Part shown: positions 43,606-49,141 of the stretch, piece by piece
How the letters are laid out: each line of letters begins with the position of its first letter
Numbering within the stretch: the first letter of the stretch is position 1
Origin: Emmonsiellopsis sp. PD_33
Lineage: Eukaryota; Ascomycota; Eurotiomycetes; Onygenales; Ajellomycetaceae
Length of the DNA: 49,141 nt
NCBI GenBank assembly: GCA_032988165.1
Contig: JANTQF010000260.1
Span: 1-49,141, forward strand
Direction of reading: 5' to 3'
Position numbers and translations under genes: made by a program
The notes under the pieces: model-generated
Database searches by the model: none
Told to the model about the DNA's origin: nothing
What the model saw: the letters and a program-made list of their open reading frames with translations, nothing else

Positions 43606-46277
43606 TAAATTTCAGCGATCGTTTTTTCATCTTTTGCTTTGTGGAAGTAACACTCTCTGCGCTTCATTGAGTACATAGTATCCTGAAAGCATGTCGGATC
43701 TCAAGGGCTGTCTTGTTTGCCATTTAGCGAAGGATATGGGGACGTCAACTATATCGATGGTCCTGACCATTATCTTCACTTCGAGCCCCGTCGGAGACGG
43801 TGTGGGAGGCCAAGCTGTAGTGGTGCTTGGGAATGGGGGACGAAAGGAGCTAGAACTGTCACTGTGTGAAACACAAAAAAAAGGGGGCATTGGTTTATTA
43901 AAGAAAGAGCTTTTGAAACCGTTCTTGGGAATATGCAGTTAGCCTCGCACAGATTGTCTAATACCAGAGACCAATGTGTAACTAACATCACCACTCAGGA
44001 TTCCACAAAAAAGTAAATAGAAAAGAGTTTTGAAAAGAACATGCAAGTCATTATAAGAATTGGTGTTAAGTTGGTTAATTCTTGTTGTTGTTGTTGTTGT
44101 TGTTGTTGGATTATTTCCAATGTTCTGTGACTACTACCTAGTAGTATCAGTGTCAGAATACAGCCAGTGCCATATCCCAAACAATGGTAAACCCTATAAG
44201 ATTCTGCTTGAATTCAGTGTTAGAGGATTATTGGCATGTATCAGCAGCGAGTCCACCTATACAGAGCAGAAACAAAGATCGATCCGTCTCTTAAATTTCA
44301 TCGCAAGTGGAATACAGAGCGCGACGAGCAGAAATGGATGACTCAGACCTTACTAAGCGGGTGCTTGCTCGATCCTCCAATGGGAAATCCAACAATTCAT
44401 CCAACATCACACCAATCCTCCTCGATTTCACCCAATTTTCTATCCTCTGATTCGCCCCAGATTGCACAAATGTTAGTTGAGCTCATGTCTGGGCATTTTG
44501 TGTTGCCGTTGGTTGGTGATCAGCGGGTTGGCGTTGGAATTCAAGATTGGCGTGGCCACCCAGCTCCAAGCAGCTTGTTGTTGGCGGGATGTTTCGAAAC
44601 CGCTGTTTCGGGAGAAGTGGGAGATTGTTTCCTCGGCGCGCGGGAAGCGGGGTGACTGTGTGCGGAGGAGGGGATCAGGTTATGCCTGTGTTGGAGATGA
44701 TGCATGGGTATCCAAGTGCTGGTTGCATGTTTATTGGTTGACAGATTATTGATAATTCCGTTTTAGATGAACAGAAGGATCAATTTGATGTCAGGGCGAG
44801 CGATTAGAGTTGGTTTGAGGTCACAGTAAAATCTCAACAAAGAGGATTGGAGTTTCATCCTTTCATTACGGAGGACTAACGTCAGCAATGATTAGGCCTG
44901 CCCGGTACGCGGCCGAGGAGAGTGGACGGATTTCCGCCAACATGCTGCGTGAATCCCGGCCTTGTTCATGTTGGCACATCTGAACTCCAGATGCAATAAC
45001 TTATTAACCGCCGACAGACAGCGCAAATGTCAGAGATCTGCATCCCCGCCATGGCTCATTGGGCTGCCCTTCAATGCCCCCTGCTTGGCGACGACAAGAA
45101 TAGTTCAGCTCTGGAGCCAAGGGTTCCCCTGAGACGAGCCAGAACGTCCAGTCAATCAGGACTCAGGAGTGCCGACCCCCTGCAGCCAGGCTGGGCTGCG
45201 AAACAAACAAAATTTGCAAAATGCCGTGCATTCTATTGCCAATGTCCCGCAAGATTTCCCGAGTTTTATTACTCTTTGTGCCCTTGCTACATACTACTTC
45301 TCTGGTATTATTTCTTCTTAATTTTCCCACGGGCGAGGAGCCGATTCCGCGACGAGCCAAGAGTGATTGACAGCCGGGCACGACTTGGGCTCAAACGAAA
45401 CATGTTTACTAACTTATTAGCGTCCAGGACCCAGCGAAAGAGCCCTATCAAAAGCCAACCACCGAATCCTTTGCCAGCCTTGGCGCCTTTTCGAAGAGGT
45501 GATGGGAAGTGGAGGCGCAACCAAACAGGCGATGCCGTCAGTCCAACACTTCGCAGAGGGCAGTAGTCTCCTGTGACAAGTTACAACCGACGAGAGACCG
45601 AATTAGCAGCTTTTTGTGAATCCAAATGTTAGGGCGTACGGGCGTGCATGTACTGCCCGCTGTGTGCCCATAAGCCCTGCATGCACATCCAGATCTCCAG
45701 CCACTAACTCGGAACCCCGTGGGTCTGCAAGTAATCAAATTAGAGAGGATTCAAGTGCATCGCCAACCAGACACCGCCCCCCGGTTGGTCTTCCCGGCCT
45801 GTCCTGGCCCCAAAAATAAATGGCGGCTGGTGGTGCTTGTGGTGCGTGGTTTTAACGGCCGCGGTGCAGCTTTCTTTCATAAAGGCTGCGATTTCCTTCC
45901 TGCCCAATACTCCACCGGTCGTGGCTGCATCCGGTGCATTTATTATTATTCGGCTGTCTCTTTCTCGACCTGCTCGTCGTCTGCTCGTCTTCTTTTCTTC
46001 TACTTCCCGTCGCTGGATATCCGCTCTGTTTGTTGTGCTCATACATACCCTCATCCATACATCCCGCATACCACAGCGCATTCATACTGCCTACCACCAT
46101 ATTTACGTCTTTTAAGACTCTGAGACTGTACAACAGTTCCTCGACGCAGCTAAAACACCCAGTGAGTCCAGCGCCTTGTTGTTCCCCGGCCTCCTAGGGA
46201 ACTATCCACGCAATACCAACCATCAAGTCCACCCTCCGTTCTAATATTGTCCTAGACTTAACACACCCGCCGTCACC
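43606..46277. other. Long intergenic stretch (2.7 kb) before the SOD gene
   Basis: Contains a GTT microsatellite at 44081-44107 and scattered frames of 60-180 codons without signal peptide, domain or convincing splice structure. The last ~400 bp are CT-rich with TTATTATTATT and probably form the SOD promoter and 5' UTR. No RNA gene recognised. Confidence 0.55.
44081..44107. repeat. GTT trinucleotide microsatellite
   Basis: About nine TTG/GTT units in a row in non-coding DNA, between the zinc-finger gene and the SOD gene. Confidence 0.9.
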
Positions 46278-47052
46278 ATGCGTTCCACACTCTTCCTCTG
46301 CTCTCTGTTGGGCGCTGGCATTGCTGCCGCTCAGTTTAAGGAGGCTCCCGTAGAAAACCAGAACCCAGAAGGCGTTACTTACACCGCAACTTTGCCCGAC
46401 AAGGCGAGCACCGAGCTCCGCGGCAGCATCAGCGGCGTTGCCGGTCCTGATGGTGAAGGCGTAATCTTCACGGTGGACTTCTACGGCTTCCCAGATGAGA
46501 AGGCATATGGACCGTTCTGTAAGTGGAATTCATCATCCCCGAGATATCTTTTCGCGTCAATCCCTAATCTGAGCTGTACCAGCCTACCACATTCATGACC
46601 AGCCAGTGCCCGAAGATGGCAACTGCACCAAGACTCTCGCCCATCTTGACCCATTCGTGCGTGGAGAGGATCCCATCTGCGACCGAGATGACCCAGCCAC
46701 CTGCCAGGTTGGCGACCTCAGCGGCAAGTACGGATCCATCTCGGACGTCGCCAACGGCAAGCATTTCGTAGCAGAATACCATGATCTCTACACCTCCACA
46801 CGGCCCGGTCCTGGTGCCTTTTTCGGCAACCGATCAATCGTCGTCCATATGAACAACAAGACTCGTATCAGCTGCGCCAACTTCGTGCAGGAGCCAGGCT
46901 ACCCAAGCGAAAACACCACCGTTCTCCCAACTGGCGTCTATCCAACTGGTGCTCCCAGTCCCACTATCACTCAATTCCCTGGCAGTGCCGCCCGTGTCGG
47001 TGCAGGTGCCGTCGGGGTGATCGTGGCTGCTGTTGCCGCGCTCGTCCTGTGA
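46278..47052 (+). CDS. GPI-anchored extracellular Cu-only superoxide dismutase
   Basis: Disproportionates superoxide outside the cell; in fungal pathogens such SODs defend against host oxidative burst. Exons 46278-46518 and 46583-47052 give 236 aa. Signal peptide about 1-19. Copper ligands visible: His83 and His85 (YHIHDQPV), His101 (TLAHLDP) and His169 (SIVVHMNN), with Arg174 nearby as the anion-guiding Arg. The zinc-ligand loop of Cu/Zn SODs is absent, as in the SOD5 / Cu-only class. Cysteines at 95, 113 and 121 suggest disulfides, and NCT, NRS and NTT sequons are present. A Ser/Thr/Pro stalk and a hydrophobic C-terminus (VGVIVAAVAALVL) mark a GPI signal. The intron splits GPF/SYHIHD. Confidence 0.93.
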
Positions 47053-47715
47053 GTCAGCTGATTGAAGGAAGTGTTTGTCTCATGCAAACAATTATACGAC
47101 TACGCGTGAAATGGAATGGATTTATTTTTTAGCCCTCGGGGCCGGGTGCCTGATAGACAACTGTGGTTTCTCTTTCTTCGGTCTTCTTTTATCCCAGCTG
47201 CTTATGTAACTTTGCTTCTTCCTGAGAGCTCGAGGCCTTTATATATTTTAACCTTAATGTTCCGCCGTGCCATCCCGTCCCCTTTCTTTTCATCGCAAGG
47301 ATATCCCCTATTGGCTCCTATCCGCACATCATATTTGTGATTGAAGTGTGCATTGTTGTTCTTTAGTGCATTAAATCGCCCCTGACCCGCCTTGTCTAAT
47401 CGCCAGACAAAAAGTTTTTAATAGTTTTTAGGTCTGGCTTGAGGGTGGCTTTCATGTATACAATAGGAAACCGGCTTGTTTTACTACTAGATAACAGAGA
47501 CCTGTTAAACCTACAGTAACAGGAAATGGATTTTTATAAGGTTTCACCTGTTTCTGGATTACTCTTTTTTCTTAGGGTGTTTCAAGTGGAGTTGTAGGCG
47601 CCCTCGAGGCTGCTATTACCTATCGTCTGAGTAGGATAGCCAGCTATATCAAAATATTCATACATTGCAGGGGCATGCATCTATTTACCCACCAGAAATA
47701 CAATCCAAGCAAAAA
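47053..47715. other. Gap between convergent SOD and transporter genes
   Basis: Contains the two 3' ends. A small inverted repeat (TTGTCT ... AGACAA) lies near 47392-47410, followed by T-rich sequence; it may be a 3' UTR hairpin. Nothing else seen. Confidence 0.5.
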
Positions 47716-49141
47716 CTACACCCTACTCTCACCAACCCTAACCTCCTTCCCCTCCCCTTCTTCCCCCCCAACCTCCGCCCTAAACACCCTCTCCTCGCCC
47801 CTCATCCGCCCAAGAATAGTCTTATGCGCGCTCCAAATCGGCCTAACCGCAAACAGCGCATCCATATTCTCCAACGGCACCCCCTTGGTCTCAGGAACAA
47901 GCAGCACCACAAACGCCACGGAGAGGATCATCAACGACGCGAAGAAGAAATACACGCCGTATCCCATTGCGGCGAACATTTGCGGCGTGAAGCGCGAGAT
48001 GAGGAAGTTCCAGAACCAGTTTGAGGCGGCGGCGCAGGCTTGGGCGAGGGAGCGGACGTTGGGGTCGAACATTTCCTGTTGTTTTTGATGTTAGATTGAA
48101 CGGGATGGATTGGGAGTGGATTTGATAGGGGTAGGATTTTGGGGGGGATATAATTACCGAGTTATAAATCCATGGAATCCCGTTCCACGACACGGAATAA
48201 AAGCATGTCCATAGGTAAAAGAAGAAAATAGCCGCGATGCCGCCGGATGTCATATCGCCCGTCGGGTTATTCTCCGGCTGCGCAATCTTGATATACCCGC
48301 CGACAATCCACAGGCAAACGGACCCCCCCACGGCGCCGATCAGGAGCAGATTCCTCCTCCCCACCTGGTCGACCAGATACAGCAGCCAGAAGATCGTAAA
48401 CACCGTCTTCACCACGCCGTACAGGCCGGTCGTGAACATGCCCGCGTTCGAGCCGCGGATGCCAATGCTCTTGAACACGGTGGGCGAGTAGTAATTGATC
48501 GCATTGATGCCGGACCCGTTCTGCCAGAAGAAGAACATCGAGCCTAGAAACAGCCGGTACATGACCCTGCGGTTCGAGCCGACGGCCTTGAACGGCTTCC
48601 AGAAGCCCAGGCCGATGGTGGACCGCTGCTCTTCGAGCGCTTGGTCGATCATGCTGATTTCTTCGACCATGTAGATGTCGTCTGCCGGGAGGTTGCGGAT
48701 CCAGCAGAGGTTTTTGATGGCTTCGTCGCGCCGGCCGCGCAGGAAGAGCCAGCGGGGGGACTCGGTGATGAAGGCGGCGCCGATTAGGAGGAGGCCGGCG
48801 GGGATTAGTTGGACGGCGAAGGGGATTAGCCATTGCTTGTTGCCGTAGGGGAGGGTTTCGGCGATGCCGTACTGTATTATCTTCCTGTTAGATGGCGAGC
48901 TGTTTGATTGAAGATGAGGAGGGGGGGGGGGGGGGGAAAAAACCCCAATTAATCCAAAATCCCCCCAGGCCCCCAATTTGCCAACCAAGCCCGTTAAACC
49001 CAACCAACCCCCCCCCAATCCCCGGCGGGCACAATTCAAAAATAAAAATCGGCCCAATTTTCAGCCCCCACCCAACCCCAACCCCACCCAACCCCCGCCC
49101 CCCAAACAAAACCCCCACCCCCCCCCCCCCATCCCCGGCCA
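47716..49141 (-). CDS. MFS sugar/quinate-type transporter, C-terminal part (runs off the right edge)
   Basis: A proton-coupled permease of the major facilitator sugar-porter family. Exons 48075-47716 and 48871-48158 are clean and join in phase (TSGGIAAIFFFYLWTCFYSV ... WIYNS/EMFDPNVRSLAQACAAASNW), covering the central loop and TM6-TM12. Sugar-porter motifs: ESPRWLFLRGRRDEA (end of TM6), QNGSGINAINYYSP (TM7), DQVGRRNLLLIG (TM8-9) and VPETKGVPLE (after TM12). The EMFDPNVRSLAQA block resembles quinate permeases (QutD-like), but substrate cannot be fixed. A further upstream exon, right of 48948, is still legible as GWQIGGLGGFWIN before an intron ending at 48872; its sequence is damaged by homopolymer runs. 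The start codon and TM1-TM4 lie outside. Confidence 0.85.
48921..49141. other. Homopolymer-rich, probably low-quality contig end
   Basis: A run of 16 G is followed by long C runs and C-rich words with no normal fungal texture. Yet the minus strand still spells a recognisable transporter segment with substitutions to Gly, Phe and Trp. This pattern fits degraded base calling at a contig or read end better than real biology. Confidence 0.7.

Noticed and set aside
44236..44655. 139-codon plus-strand frame between zinc-finger and SOD genes
   Set aside because: No domain, and overlapping frames are equally long; at most a decayed fragment.
45027..45566. 179-codon plus-strand frame upstream of the SOD gene
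   Set aside because: Mixed composition with a chance hydrophobic patch; no recognisable family and no splice support.
47392..47410. Small hairpin (TTGTCT...AGACAA) then T-rich DNA
   Set aside because: Looks like a bacterial terminator, but in a fungal 3' region this carries little meaning.
48921..48936. G16 run as a G-quadruplex or regulatory tract
   Set aside because: It lies in a stretch with signs of poor base calling at the contig end.
1..49141. CRISPR arrays, rRNA genes, prophage or bacterial operon features
   Set aside because: None seen; gene structure and introns are those of a fungal nuclear genome.

Overview
The window is nuclear DNA of a filamentous ascomycete. Genes carry short spliceosomal introns (mostly 50-170 nt, GTAAGT/GTATGT-type donors, CTAAC-like branch sites), are widely spaced on both strands, and encode Eurotiomycete-type proteins. 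The ECM14, NiCoT, SYT1-type ARF-GEF and surface Cu-only SOD look most like Onygenales (dimorphic-mould relatives); this placement is an inference from protein resemblance, not a search. I could reconstruct 17 protein genes (two of them cut by the window edges), one SDR pseudogene, one intron-containing tRNA-Asp, one MITE-like DNA element and several repeats or candidate control sites.

Layout. 0-4 kb, minus strand: dihydrofolate reductase (cut by the left edge), Mediator subunit MED22, and splicing factor CWC15. CWC15 is head to head with RRP45 (exosome core, plus strand, 3.9-5.0 kb). 6.1-10.3 kb: DRS2-type P4-ATPase flippase, convergent with an X-family DNA polymerase (10.99-13.05 kb). 13.8-15.9 kb: NiCoT nickel/cobalt permease with an 11-nt micro-exon and GATA boxes upstream.

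The stretch from about 16 to 24.1 kb looks like accessory DNA. It holds a divergent pair of small secreted cysteine-rich protein genes (17.2-19.0 kb), each with a TATA box about 100 nt before its ATG and with an 85-bp tandem duplication between them. It also holds an orphan fungal protein (20.1-21.05 kb), an SDR gene broken by one frameshift (22.25-23.27 kb) and a 632-bp TA-flanked inverted-repeat element (23.4-24.0 kb).

From 24.5 kb: an eight-exon CorA-like membrane protein with a changed GMN signature, convergent with the pseudo-carboxypeptidase ECM14 (28.2-30.0 kb), tRNA-Asp(GTC), an unrecognised 314-aa protein, a SEC7+PH ARF-GEF (34.2-38.7 kb), a C2H2-like zinc-finger protein (40.9-43.6 kb), a GPI-anchored Cu-only superoxide dismutase (46.3-47.1 kb) and a sugar/quinate-type MFS transporter running off the right edge. 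The last ~200 bases are homopolymer-rich and look like a poor-quality contig end, although transporter sequence is still readable through them.

Most genes are independent housekeeping functions: folate metabolism, transcription, splicing, RNA decay, lipid asymmetry, DNA repair, metal uptake and vesicle traffic. The best candidate for something undescribed is the divergent secreted pair at 17.2-19.0 kb.
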